Shown one piece after another: positions 51,648-62,884 of a stretch of 64,000 nucleotides of DNA (position 1 is the first letter of the stretch; each line of letters begins with the position of its first letter). Below the pieces are notes generated by a model, which had not been told where the DNA came from, ran no database searches, and saw only the letters and a program-made list of their open reading frames with translations. The stretch lies in NCBI GenBank assembly GCA_027972325.1, contig JAPMOS010000019.1, positions 1 through 64,000 on the forward strand, in the 5' to 3' direction. This stretch comes from Paratrimastix pyriformis (Eukaryota; Preaxostyla; Paratrimastigidae). The position numbers and the translations under genes are program-made.

Positions 51648-54347
51648 ATATCGACTTGCGACTGTGAGAAGAAGAAATGCCGCCCACGCAGAGCGCTGGA
51701 TTATGTCCCCACCACGCCCACCGAAAAGCCGGGCCAGGAGATGTGGCGCTGCCAGGCTGTCCGCGCGCATAATTTTATGTTGTCGCTGTCTTTATTTTTT
51801 TTTCTCCGCATCGGCAGTGTCACGCACATTACGAGGACCCCGTTACCATGTCATGTGGTCTGTGGCTCTTTTCGGGTATAATTTGTTTCTCAATGAAAAT
51901 GGCGCCGAAACAAGGTGATGTCATCTGCCGGGAGTGCGTGGTGACCGTCGGTGGGTATTGCCCTACGTGCCATGCAACAATTACCGAACAGTCTGTGCAA
52001 CAATGAGACATTGTCCAGGGCCGTCGCACGATCATCGAGCCCGCCAGACAGAGTGAGAACATGGAGCTATCGGCTTCTCCCCGGTTTTTTTTTTGTGTGT
52101 GTGTCCGCAGCTACAGCCGCTTGAACTGCTGTCTCATCTCTCCATATACATGCCCCACAAAGGGTTGTGCCGGCGCGGATGCCACAACGCCTTCTCGATG
52201 GGCTGCAGTGCCACTGCCCCAACCGCGGGCTGGGCTGCCCGGTGGTGCTGGCGGTGCAGGCGGTGGAGCTGCACCTGCGGTCGGGCTGCGAGTGGCGCGA
52301 GGAGGAGTGCGACCAGTGCCACCAGCAGGTCCGGCGGGCTGAGATGGCCCGCCACAAGGACACCACCTGCGCCCGCAAGCCGGTCCGTCACCACGTTCAG
52401 GATCAGGACCACGGCGATTTGTTCGCAAATCCAATATCTATCTCTCCACCGTCTGGGGTGGCTGATTGGGGGGTCCAGATGGCTTGCGGGTACGCGGATG
52501 TGGGCTGCCCGACCCGGTGCGCACAGGAAGACCTGGCCGCCCACGAGCGGGACGGGGTGGTGGCCCACATGGGCCTCCTCAGGCAGCGCCTGGCCGACAC
52601 CAGCGCCGACCTCACCCAGTGCAAGGCCGACCTCAGCCAGTGCAAAGCCGACCTCACCCAGTGCAAGGCCGACCTGGCCCAGACCAGGGCCCAGCTGAGC
52701 GGCAGTCAGGCCGAGGAGGCGCTGTGCCAAGAGGAGCTGGCCCAGACCAAGATGCGGCTGGGCCAGTTCAAGGAGAAATTGGGCAAGCAGCTGACGGTTG
52801 TCGAGGCCGAGCTGTTTCAGACCAAGACCGATCTGTCCCAGGCCAAGGCTCAGCTGGCCGAGAGCATTGCCGCCCAGAGGTGCACCGCTGCGGCACTGAG
52901 CCAAACCCAGCACGACCTGGTGGCCCTTCGATCGATGTTCGATCAGGTCTGCTCCCGTGTGGGATGTTGACGAAGAGCAGGCGACAGAGCACGCAGTGGA
53001 TGTGCGAGGGCGCAGGCGCCAAGAAATCAGTCTCTAGATCCTGGCTTTGTCTGCAAGGCCGCAGAAATCTGAAGGCTGTTTCTATGCGTGCTGCTGAGGT
53101 GCGGTTTCTGTTTATTCTGCTCGCCCCACTCCGGCCGGAGGAGGCTTGACGGTGTATGTGTGGTGGCTCCCACCGGGGCACATTTTCCGATGGCAACTCG
53201 GCTCCTCCCGACCCGCTCTCATTCATGTCTCTTCTCTCCATTCCCTTCCCCGTTGGCCTCCGACAAGCTCTTCATCCGGCCTGCTGCCCCCATCGGCCTG
53301 GTGGCCGACTGGGAGGCGATGGGGGAGATCACCCTCCACTGGCGGCCCGGCCTCGAGGTGGCCGCCCCCTTGGGCGACCCTGCTGATGCCTTCTGTGCCC
53401 TGACTTTGGCTGCGCCCCCGGGGCCCCCAATACGCTATCGGGTGGAGACCACTGGTGATGATGTCGTCAGTAGTCCGGTGGTCGTCTACACGGGCCCCGA
53501 GTGCCGCTGCCGGTACCGCTTCCCCCCTGGTGCTGTCCCGGGCAGGGCCGGGGCCCGCTTTGTGGTGGTGGCCATGCGGGGCCTGGCCGAGAGCGGCCCC
53601 TCTGTCCCAGCCATCTGCACCCGCCCCGGTCCGCCGGCACCGCCGCCATCCCACCCATTCCATCCCTTCCCTGTGTTTCCTCCTCTCCGTCTTCCGACCC
53701 TCCTTCAGAGGGAACATGCTGTGTATTTGCCTCACTTCTCCATCAGTCCCGCACTACCGAGCTGCGATATTCACGGCCACCATCCCATCCCGCCATCCGT
53801 GGCAGTTGTGTTCCGCCACGACCATGACATGGACGAGCAGGGCCTGTTCTATTACATCGGCACCCAGGGCCGCACCCAGCCCTGGCAAAATCCTGCCGAG
53901 GCGGGCTGGGTCACCGCCACACGCTCATCCGAGCAGTTTGGGAATGCCGCCGATCTCACGGGGCGCCAGTCCTGCCGCACGTTCACCGGCAGCCAGCCCA
54001 CACCCTCGTGGTGGCAGGTTGACCTGGGCGCGGGGCGCCTCTTCACGCCCACCCGCTACACCCTCCGCCACACCAACCACCCGCCCAATGTGGAATTTCG
54101 GCTGCAGTCGTGGCGGCTGGAGGGCTCGATGGGCGTGGGTGACAGCTGGCTGACGCTGGATGAGCACACCAACGAGCCCAACGCCATCCCCGCCCGCCCC
54201 GATGCCATGGCCACCTTCGCCGTGGCCCCCGAACGGGCATTCCCGACCCGCCGCTTCTGGGTGCTGATGACCGGCCCCAGCCCTAACGGGCATCACTGCC
54301 TGATGCTGTCGGGCCTGGAGATGTACGGCTCCCTCTTCAAGAAGTAG
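51648..54347 (+). CDS. Family member H: full-length copy without an ATG at the usual start
   Basis: Exons 51,648-51,758, 51,818-51,857, 51,915-51,990, 52,163-52,382, 52,479-52,946, 53,268-53,628 and 53,806-54,347; phases agree over 606 codons. Where member I starts ATGTCGACGTGTGAC, H has ATATCGACTTGCGAC, and no in-frame ATG lies between it and an upstream stop at 51,630. It must use an upstream exon or a non-AUG start, or be silent. The RING is [32 protein letters not shown]. Exon 4 resembles I (VQAVELHLRSGCEWRE). The coiled coil is the longest of the family. FN3 (IRPAAPIGLVADWE) and sandwich are complete, ending KK. Intron 6 carries an inverted LINE-tail scrap at 53,708-53,728. Confidence 0.75.
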
Positions 54348-55131
54348 CCTGCCCGCCTCGCTTGTATGAACCACTCGCCACATCAAACTACCACCGGGAG
54401 ACGCTGCCTCTCCCAGCGCCCACCTGAATCCTCCACAGACCCCTTTTCGGAAAGAGGCCGTCACCTCTCACCCCACCCTCCCTCCCTCCCCACTCAATTC
54501 TTCTTTGTTTTCCAACACGCCCAACCCAGCAACCGAAATTCCTTGGGCAGGTGAAGCCGCTCCATATTCCCCGTTTCCTCATCTTGGGGACGCACAGATG
54601 CGGCATCCATTTTGGTGGTTGTTCGATGGTCGGCACACGGTGGGGGCCGGCGGATGAGGCGGCAGGCGCACATCATGAAGAAACGGGACGATGAGGAAAA
54701 AAGCCCGAAGGGAGTGGGAGAGAGAGAAACGCTGAGGACTACAATGCCTGGGACCTGACGCCAAAACGCTGGAAAGGGAGCGGCTTGGTGTTGAGGCGTG
54801 ATTGTGGGAAATGGGAGACAACATTATGTGAAATCTTCTCGACTGCGATTTTCGAGTCAGCCTCATACAAGGATGCACTAACACGAGACTGACTGGCTGA
54901 AGAAAAATGAAATCACAGAAATGAAACAAGAGAGTTTCATCCCGGCAAAAAACCAAATAAGACGATGAAGAAGGAAACCTCGAGAATGTCAATGCCTCCT
55001 CCTCCGAATGGGCCCGAACAAAACAAATGGCCTCAGACCCTTTTTCGCTGGCGATCGTTGTGCTCTGCCGTTTTTTTGCCAGCACAGCCGACACGGCCGG
55101 TGTGGGTGGTCAACGGCAGGAGAAAGCGAGG
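54348..55131. other. Intergenic with SINE-like repeat copy 2
   Basis: 54,750-54,905 carries the second copy of the SINE-like repeat (GGGAGCGGCTTGGTGTTGAG, GTGGGAAATGGGAG, TGTGAAATCTTCTCGACTGC, GTCAGCCTCAT). The rest is non-coding as far as can be seen; 55,040-55,131 is probably the 5' flank or UTR of member I. Confidence 0.55.
54750..54905 (+). repeat. Dispersed SINE-like repeat, copy 2
   Basis: Same block order as 26,346-26,570: GACGCC-AA-C-CTGGA, GGGAGCGGCT, GAGGCGTGATTG, GGGAAATGGGAG, GAAATCTTCTCG, CAGCCTC, ACGAGACTGACTGG. Confidence 0.65.
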
Positions 55132-57692
55132 ATGTCGACGTGTGACGGTGAGAAGAAGCTCTCGCCGTTATGTCGTCCGCGCAAGGCTCTGGACTATGTG
55201 AGCACCGAGAAGCCGGGCCAGGAGATGTGGCGCTGTCCCGCTGTCTGCTGTCTGGATTGTCGCGTTCATTTTTTCCCCCCTATTCAGTGCCACGCGCATT
55301 ATGAAGACCCCGTTACCATGTCGTGCGGTCTGTGGCTCTTTTTGCCGAGCATTATTGCGAAACTGGCCGCTTCTTTCAGGGGATGTCCTCTGCCGAGCGT
55401 GTGTGGCGACCGTCGGTGGGATATGTCCCGCCTGCCGTGCAACAATCACCGAACAGTCTGTTCGGAGGCACTTTGATGTTTTTCCCCATCCACCTACATA
55501 AACTTCATCATCAACTTCACTTCCTCCCCGCGCGCATCGCACAGAGTGAAATGGCACCACTGCATCCACTCAAAAAGAACAAAAGAAAAGAAAGAAAAGA
55601 AAGAGTAGGCATGCCAAATCAAGAAGTTGGACGATGATGCATCATCGATGAACACATCGACGGTGGACGCGAGTGGACTCACCCCGCAGCTCCCTCATCT
55701 GCAGGGTTGTGCCGGCGCGGATGCAGCAACGCCTTGCGGATGGGCTGCAGTGCAACTGCCCCAACCGTGGGCTGGGCTGCCCGGTGCAGCTGATGGTGCA
55801 GGCGGTGGAGCTGCACCTGCGGTCGGGCTGCGAGTGGCGCGAGGAGGAGTGCGACCAGTGCCACCAGCAGGTGCGCCACCCCGACATGGCCCGCCACAAG
55901 GACACCACCTGCGCCGCCAAACAGGTCCGCTTTGCCCTCCTCCAACGTCTCGCCAAAACAAATCCCCATGCGAACCCTTCCCTTCTCCTCGAGGCCTCCC
56001 TTTGTTAAGTTGTTGGGAGATCGGAGTCGGTTTGAAAGAGACCGTTGTGAGGAATGGGAGGGGGAGTGGCGGAATGTTATTGGAGTCGAGCACAATCACT
56101 CCCACTCAACACCCCATCCCCGACATAATCTCGTTCGTCGCCCGCTTTTGTATGCGCGTTGGGTTGTCTGGTTGGCTGGTGTTGTGTGCAGATGGCCTGC
56201 GGGTACGCGGATGTGGGCTGCCCGACCCGGTGCGCACAGGGCGACCTGGCCGCCCACAAGCGGGACGGGGTGGTGGCCCACATGGGGCTCCTCAGGCAGC
56301 GCCTGGCCGACACCAGCGCCGACCTCACCCAGTGCAAGGCCGACCTCACCCAGACCCAGCACGACCTCACCCAGACCCAGCACGACCTCACCCAGTGCAA
56401 GGCCGACCTCACCCAGACCCAGGGCGTGCTTACCCAGACCCAGCACGACCTGGCCCAGACCAAGGCCGACCTGGCCGAGGGCAGAGCCTCTCAGAGTGCT
56501 GTGCTGACCCAGACTCAGCACGACCTAGCCCAAACCAAGGCCAAGCTGACCCGTTGCCAAGACGAGCTGGCACAGACAAAGGCGGAGCTGGCCCAGACCA
56601 AGGAGCAGACCCAGGGTGAGCTGGCAGCCATCCGGTCGCAGATCGATCAGGTCCGCCCCCGCTTCTCCCTCGAGAGACTGAGAAAAATTCTCCTTTTTCG
56701 GATGTCGCCAGCTATTCATCCCGCCGGCTGCCCCCGAAAGCCTGGTGGCCCACTGGGACGCTGTCACGAAGGAAGTTGCCCTGGAGTGGCGGCCCGTCCG
56801 CGAGGGGGTCCTCCCGGAGTGGCGGCAGCGGCCAAGGAGAAAACAGCAAGCTCCCTTGCCATGCGCCCCCGTCCGCTACCGGGTGCAGGCCACACTCGTG
56901 GCCGGTTGCGAACCCAGCAGCAGCCCGATCGTCGTCTACACGGGCCCCGAGTGCCGCTGCCGGTACCGCTTCCCCGCTGGTGCCGTCCCGGGCAAGGCCG
57001 AGGCCCACTTTGCGGTGGTGGCCATGCGGGGCCTAGCCGAGAGCGGCCCCTCCGCCCCCACCACCTGCACCCGCCCCGGTCCGTTTCCACATCCCTACCT
57101 CCGCCTCCTCCTCACGCAGTCCCTCCACTCGCTTCCACCCTGCCCAGCGGTTGCGTTCCGCTACGAGCACGACATGGACGATCGGGGCCTGTTCTACTAC
57201 ATCGGCACCCAGGGCCGCACCCAGCCCTGGCAAAACCCGGCCGAGGCGGGCTGGGTCACCGCCACCCGCTCATCCGAGCAGGCTGGGAAGGCCTCTGATC
57301 TCACGGGGCGCCAGCCATGCACCAGCTACACCAGCAACCAGCCCAACTCGTGGTGGCAGGTTGACCTGGGTGCGGGGCGCCTCTTCACGCCCACCCGCTA
57401 CACCCTCCGCCACAGCAACCGCCCAGCCAACGTGGTCTGGCGGCTGCAGTCGTGGCGGCTGGAGGGCTCGGTGGACGGTGCCGAAGGCAGCTGGCGGACC
57501 CTGGACGAGCACGCCAACGAGCCCAACGCCCTCCCCATCCTTGCCGATGCCATGGTCACCTTCGCCGTGGCCCCCGAACGGGCATTCCCGGCCCGCCACT
57601 TCCGGGTGCTGATGACCGGCCCCAGCCCCAACGGGGGCCACCACCTGATGCTGTCGGGCCTGGAGATGTACGGCACCCTCGTCGAGCAGTAG
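55132..57692 (+). CDS. Family member I: intact RING-TRAF-coiled coil-FN3-sandwich protein
   Basis: Exons 55,132-55,242, 55,288-55,327, 55,380-55,455, 55,705-55,924, 56,192-56,650, 56,712-57,078 and 57,148-57,692; all phases agree, giving 605 residues. The start ATGTCGACGTGTGAC is chosen because the N-terminus then matches the other members; an upstream in-frame ATG at 55,027 would add 35 residues. Like H, its RING ends GGICPACRATITEQ and its TRAF exon has a MVQAVELHLRSGCEW variant with H-P-D in place of R-A-E after the second finger pair. The coiled coil has three extra heptads. All six introns start GTCTG or GTCCG. FN3 and sandwich are complete, ending VEQ. Confidence 0.87.
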
Positions 57693-58044
57693 CCCGCCTG
57701 CCGCTGGATTGGATTGGATGCGAAATGGCCGTGTCGAATCGGGATTGATGCTGTCGGAGGAGACCTCCCCCTCCTCCCCTCCCCTCCCCTCACCTCCCTC
57801 CCTCACCTCCCTTCCCCCCCCCCCCCCCCCCCCTTTTTTTTTCTCGGCATCTCATGCAACATGATGTTTCATACATACGACGGCTTCCGCTTCAGACATG
57901 CCTCACAGCCACACATCACGAGCCATCCTCGCGAGATCGTTCAAAGCATCATACGTACAGGGCTGTTCCCCGACACGGTGCAGCCATCATCGCGAGATTG
58001 TCCCATCACACGGGGCTGTGGGCGCCACCACTGTTCATCATCGA
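57693..58044. other. Intergenic, C-rich
   Basis: A C/T-rich tract (57,765-57,845, with a run of about 18 C) and a region with repeated ATCGCGAGAT/TCGCGAGATTG motifs (57,930-58,005). No gene is supported. Confidence 0.5.
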
Positions 58045-58318
58045 TCAATCGTACAGGGCCTGCTGCTGTTGTTGGTCGCGGGCCATCATCGGGTGCTGAG
58101 TCAGCACGCTGCCGGCGGCCGGGCTGGCCGCAGCCCCCATGGCCCGCAGCCGGCCCCCCGTCACCCCGCCGCTGCCCGTCCGCCAGATGTCACGTGCCAT
58201 CACCGTGGTGGCACTGCTGGTGGTGGTGGTGGTGGCGCTGGTGCGGCCGAGCATTCCCCGGGCGAGGGTCGGTCGGCCCGGTGAATTGTTCGCAAGCCGG
58301 CTGGGGATGCTGCTTGCC
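58045..58318 (-). pseudogene. Duplicated 3' end of the minus-strand Q/S/P-rich gene
   Basis: The minus strand reads IPSRLANNSPGRPTLARG, then ARDIWRTGSGGVTGGRLRAM and TQHPMMARDQQQQALYD then stop. It is nearly identical to the last ~90 residues of the gene ending at 61,515. Upstream exons are absent: the similarity stops near 58,318 and unrelated family 5' flank follows. It is a partial copy lying directly before member J. Confidence 0.85.
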
Positions 58319-58379
58319 TCGGTCCCAAGGAGTACGGTCCTCCGTTGGGCGGGGAGGCCCCGGGGGGTGGGCGAGTGTC

Positions 58380-58698
58380 GCCGGGCCCCTTGACTCGCGA
58401 GACCAGGAGGGGTTCGGGCTGCCCGCACGGGGACCGGGGAGTCGGGTGGCGGTGAGAGCCGAAGGTATAGCCGCACCGCACGGGGTTGTCTGTGCCCTCG
58501 CAATCATATCCATCTCGCGCTTTGTTTCAGCCCCAGCGTGATGATAAACGTGTTGACCCGGGGAATAGGAACAAAATCCGGAGAGAGGAAAACTTCAAGA
58601 TCGAAGAGAAAACTCGCTCTTTACAGTTGCGCCGCCTGCGATCCAGTGGACAACCCCCGCGCGGTGTCCACCCCGCAGGCGAAAAAGGGCCGCGGCGA
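58380..58698 (+). promoter_or_regulatory. Conserved 5' flank of member J
   Basis: Shares with the flanks of C and E the blocks CTCGCGAGACCAGGAGGGG, GTGATGATAAACGTGTTG followed by CCCGGGGAATAGGAAC, and CCTGCGATCCAGTGGACAAC before the start codon. Conservation of non-coding DNA among three duplicates is compatible with promoter function or simply recent duplication. Confidence 0.35.
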
Positions 58699-61279
58699 AT
58701 GGATGCTGCTGAAGGGGTGGTGACCGGGAACAGCAACGACATGCCAACGTGCTGTAGTGATGGCAAGAAACGTGCCCCCTGCAGACCACGAAAACTGCTG
58801 GAATATGTCATCCCCGTCGGAAGAAGTGACGACGAGACTTGGCGATGCGCGGCTGTCTGTTTGAAAGAATGTTGAGTTCATCTGTAGCATCAACTTGCTT
58901 TGTTTTGCTGTTTTTTAGTGTCTCGCACATTATGAGGAGCCGGTGAGTCTGAGCTGCGGTCTGGGGCCCACATTCGGCGTGGGTTTTGGTCGATTCAAAC
59001 TCCCTCTAGGTGACGCAGTCTGTCGGGCCTGTGCAGCCGCCATTGGTGGCGTCTGTCCAACATGCAGGGAGACGGTTATCGCAGAGCAGTCTGTTGTTGT
59101 TTTCATCGTCACGATCACAAAGCATTCCGTGTTGATCGCCTCAACGACCAGGATGCTCCCTTCGCGGATCGTCCAACGTCAGGTCAAACAGATGCAATGC
59201 CACTGTCCGAACCGTGGGCTTGGATGCGAAGCTCTTGTGGGTGTGCTGGATGTGGAGCATCATCTCCAGGCGGAGTGTGAGTGGCGCGAGGAGGAGTGCG
59301 ACCAGTGTCACCAGCAGGTCCGGCGGGCTGAGATGGCCCGCCACAAGGACACCACCTGCGCCCGCAAGCCGGTCCGTCACCCAAGCACCGTCATTTGCCA
59401 GTCCGGGCCTGCTCGGCATTCTCACTCCATCCTCGTCGTCGCTTCAAGCCGCCTCTGTCAGGGCAGGGCGATCTGCCCCCCCCCCCCCCCGGTAACCTTC
59501 ATCGCCATCGATCGGAACGTGGACCGAAGAGGGCGTGTATGTGTGTCTGTGTGTCTGTGTGTTTGTGTCTGTTCGCTTTTTTGGTCTCCTTCTGATCGTT
59601 GTTTGGGTGCTTCCCGTCCCCCACGTGCAGATGGCCTGCGGGTACGCGGATGTGGGCTGTCCGACCCGGTGCGCACAGGAAGACCTGGCCGCCCACGAGC
59701 GGGACGGGGTGGTGGCCCATGTGGGCCTCCTCAGGCAGCGCCTTGCCGACACCAGCGCCGACCTCACCCAGTGCAAGGCCGATCTCACCCAGTGCAAGGC
59801 CGACCTCACCCAGTGCAAGGCCGACCTGGCCCAAACCAAGGCCGACCTGGCCGAGGGCGGAGCCTCTCAGAGTGCTGCGCTGGCCCAGACCCAGCACGAC
59901 CTGGCCCAAACCAAGGCCAAGCTGATCAGTTCCCAAGACGAGCTGGCACAGACAAAGGCGGAGCTGGCGCAGACCAAGGAGCAAACCCAGGGTGAGCTGG
60001 CAGCCATCCGGTCGCAGATCGATCAGGTCCGCTTCCCACTTTTCCCTCGAGTGACTGAGAGATTCTCCTTTTTCGGATGTTGCCAGCTGTTCACCCCGCC
60101 GGCTGCCCCCGAGGGCCTGGCGGCCCGCTGGGACGAGGCCACGAAGGAGGTTGCCCTCGACTGGCGGGCGGTGCCCCGTGAGGAGGCCGCCCCGGAGTGG
60201 CGACAGTGGCCAAGGAGAGTGCAGCCAGCTCCCTTGCCAGGCGCCCCCGTCCGCTACCGGGTGCAGGCCACACTCGTGGCCGGTTGCGAACCCAGCAGCC
60301 CGGTTGTCGTCTACACGGGCCCCGAGTGCCGCTGCCGGTACCGCTTCCCCCCCGGGGTCGCCCCGGGCAGGGTCGAGGCCCGCTTTGCGGTGGTGGCCCT
60401 GCGGGGCCTGGCCGAGAGCGACCCATCTGCCCCCGCCACCGCCACCTGCATCCGCCCCGGTCCGCATGCCCCACACAGCTCCCCTTCCCAGTCAGTCTCG
60501 TGTTAATGCAGCCTCGTAGGAGGCTAACTAGATCATCGCAATCGAGAAGAGTTCACAAAAGGTTTTTACTCCCATTACCCCCCATTTCCCAACCCGATTT
60601 CACAAAAAGATCACCTCATCCCCAGCCATTCCAGCGCTTCCCTGTGCTCTCCCTGCCCGACCTCTCCTCCATCCACCCTTCCGCCTCCTCACGCAGTCCC
60701 TCCACATCGCCTCCACCCTGCCCAGCGGTTGTGTTCAGCTACGACCACGACATGGACGAGCAGGGCCTGTTCTACTACTTCGGCACCCAGGGCCGCACCC
60801 AGCCCTGGCAAAACCCGGCCGAGGCGGGCTGGGTCACCGTCACCCGCTCATCCGATGGCATAAAGAATCCAGGGAAGGCCCCCGATCTCACGGGGCGCCA
60901 GCCGTGCACCAGCTTCACCGGCAACCTGCCCAATTCGTGGTGGCAGGTTGACCTGGGTGCGGGGCGCCTCTTCACGCCCACCCGCTACACCCTCCGCCAC
61001 AGCGAGCTCCCAGCCAACGTGGAATATCGGCTTCAGTCGTGGCGGCTGGAGGGCTCGGTGGACGGTGCTGATGGCAGCTGGCGTGCCCTGGATGAGCACA
61101 CCAACGAGCCCAACGCCATCCCCGCCCGTGCCGATGCCATGGCCACCTTCGCCGTGGCCCCCGAACGGGCATTCCCGGCCCGCCGCTTCCGGGTGCTGAT
61201 GACCGGCCCCCACCCCAACGGGGGCCACCACCTGTTGCTGTCGGGCCTGGAGATGTACGGCTCCCTCTTCGAGCAGTAG
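58699..61279 (+). CDS. Family member J: intact RING-TRAF-coiled coil-FN3-sandwich protein
   Basis: Exons 58,699-58,854, 58,919-58,958, 59,010-59,088, 59,152-59,371, 59,631-60,026, 60,087-60,459 and 60,726-61,279; all phases agree, giving 605 residues. RING ~50-92 ([28 protein letters not shown]; Asp in the usual His place), TRAF finger 92-165, second finger and Cys-containing heptads (ADLTQCK) 166-297, FN3 298-421, sandwich 422-600 ([47 protein letters not shown]). Intron 2 is 51 nt, open and in frame, so retention would add 17 residues inside the RING. Intron 6 contains an inverted SINE-like repeat. Sister of E. Confidence 0.88.
60495..60645 (-). repeat. Dispersed SINE-like repeat, copy 3, inside intron 6 of member J
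   Basis: On the minus strand: GCGCTGGAATGGCTGGGGAT, GGGTTGGGAAATGGGG, GGGAGTAAAAACCTTTTGTG, ACTCTTCTCGATTGCGATGA, then AGCCTC-CTAC-GAGGCT, a perfect hairpin. It matches copies 1 and 2 in order and spacing. Confidence 0.7.
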
Positions 61280-61514
61280 CCCCTTGACACCCGAAAGGCC
61301 GCTCTTTCCTCAGTCGCTCAAGCGGCTTTACCCCCCTCCCCCCCCTCCCCCCCCCCCCCATTCCCTTTCCTCTCTCGTGCCAACAACGCGGTTCCATACA
61401 TACGACTGTCTTCGGACACAGAGGCACGCGGCGCATCCGGACACACACCCATATATATGCAACGTACCATCAAATCATCTTACGCGGGCGCAAGACCCCC
61501 TCTTCCCCATAACA
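61280..61514. other. Intergenic between member J and a convergent gene
   Basis: Short C-rich spacer between two genes that point towards each other; no further feature is seen. Confidence 0.5.
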
Positions 61515-61856
61515 TCAATCGTACAGCTGCTGTTGTTGGTCGCGGGCCATCATCGGGTGCTGAGTCAGCACGCTCGGGCTGGCCGCAGCCCCCATGGCCC
61601 GCAGCCGGCCCCCCGTCACCCCGCCGCTGCCCGTCCGCCAGATGTCACGTGCCACCACCGTGGTGGCACTGGTGGTGGTGGCGGTGGTGCGGCCGAGCAT
61701 CCCACGGGCGAGGGTCGGTCGGCCCGGGGAGGTGTTCGCAAGCCGGCTGGGGATGCTGCTGCTGGCGGCCGGCTGGCGGTGCGGCTGCTGGGGCGGATCA
61801 TACAGACTGCCGCCGCTGCTGCCCACCATCCCCGCTGTTGCTGATGTTGATGTTGT

Positions 61857-61889
<33 letters not shown>

Positions 61890-62729
61890 GATGCGGGTGA
61901 CGGAGCTGAGCACACCAGCCAGCTGCTGCTGCAAGTGGACAGTTTTCTGGCGAAGCTGTTGGCTGTGGCTCTGGGGCGGTGGTGGCGGTGGTGGTGGCGG
62001 TGGAGGGCGGGCGGGGGCGGCGCCAGGCGGGGCGGGGATCCGGGTGGGTGGCCGGGGCCGCAGGGGCGGCGTGCCCGTGGAACCGCCAGTCGACCGACCA
62101 CCAAGCGACACCCCCCGACTGCTGCTGGTCAGACCGCCAATCCGGGTATGCGGTGCTGTGGCAATACCACTTGTGGGGCTGTTGTTTGCTGATGATGCGG
62201 AGGATGATGATGAAGGGCGTGGGAGAGCGGCTCCAACCCGGGTGTGGCTGCCGCTGGGGCCAGGGCCGGTCCCCGAGGCGGGTCGGAGGCCGGTCTCGGG
62301 GCGGGGCGGGCTGTGGTGGACCAGCCGGGAGGAGGACGACGGGAGGGCCGGGTGCTGTGGTGGTGGCGAGGAGAGGGGACGGGGGGCGGGGGGGAAGGAG
62401 AGGATTGGTGAGCACGGAAAAATTCCAAGCCGGGAAGGCATGCGTGCCAGCAATGGGGGAACCGTGCGGAGGAAGCGAGGATGGTGAGCACGGAAAAATT
62501 CCAAGGAGTGCAAGAGAGATTTTCTCGGTATCATTCTGGGATGACAGGGGGCCCGCCTTCAAAAGAGGCTGCTGGAACCGACGGAGAAGATGACGCAGAT
62601 GATCACTTAAAAGCAGAAATCGCGCGCGCTCTCAAAGCGATTGCAACAACGACCACGGGAGAGCAGCGCGGGCACTTGAACCCCGAGGAAACTTGGAAAA
62701 ATTATGGGACAACCTAAAAAGTCGGGCAC

Positions 62730-62783
<54 letters not shown>

Positions 62784-62852
62784 CGCCAGGACAGGATGCG
62801 GTGCGGACCTGAAGGGGTGGCGAACCGGCCTCTGCCCCCACCCGTCCCCTCA

Positions 62853-62884
<32 letters not shown>

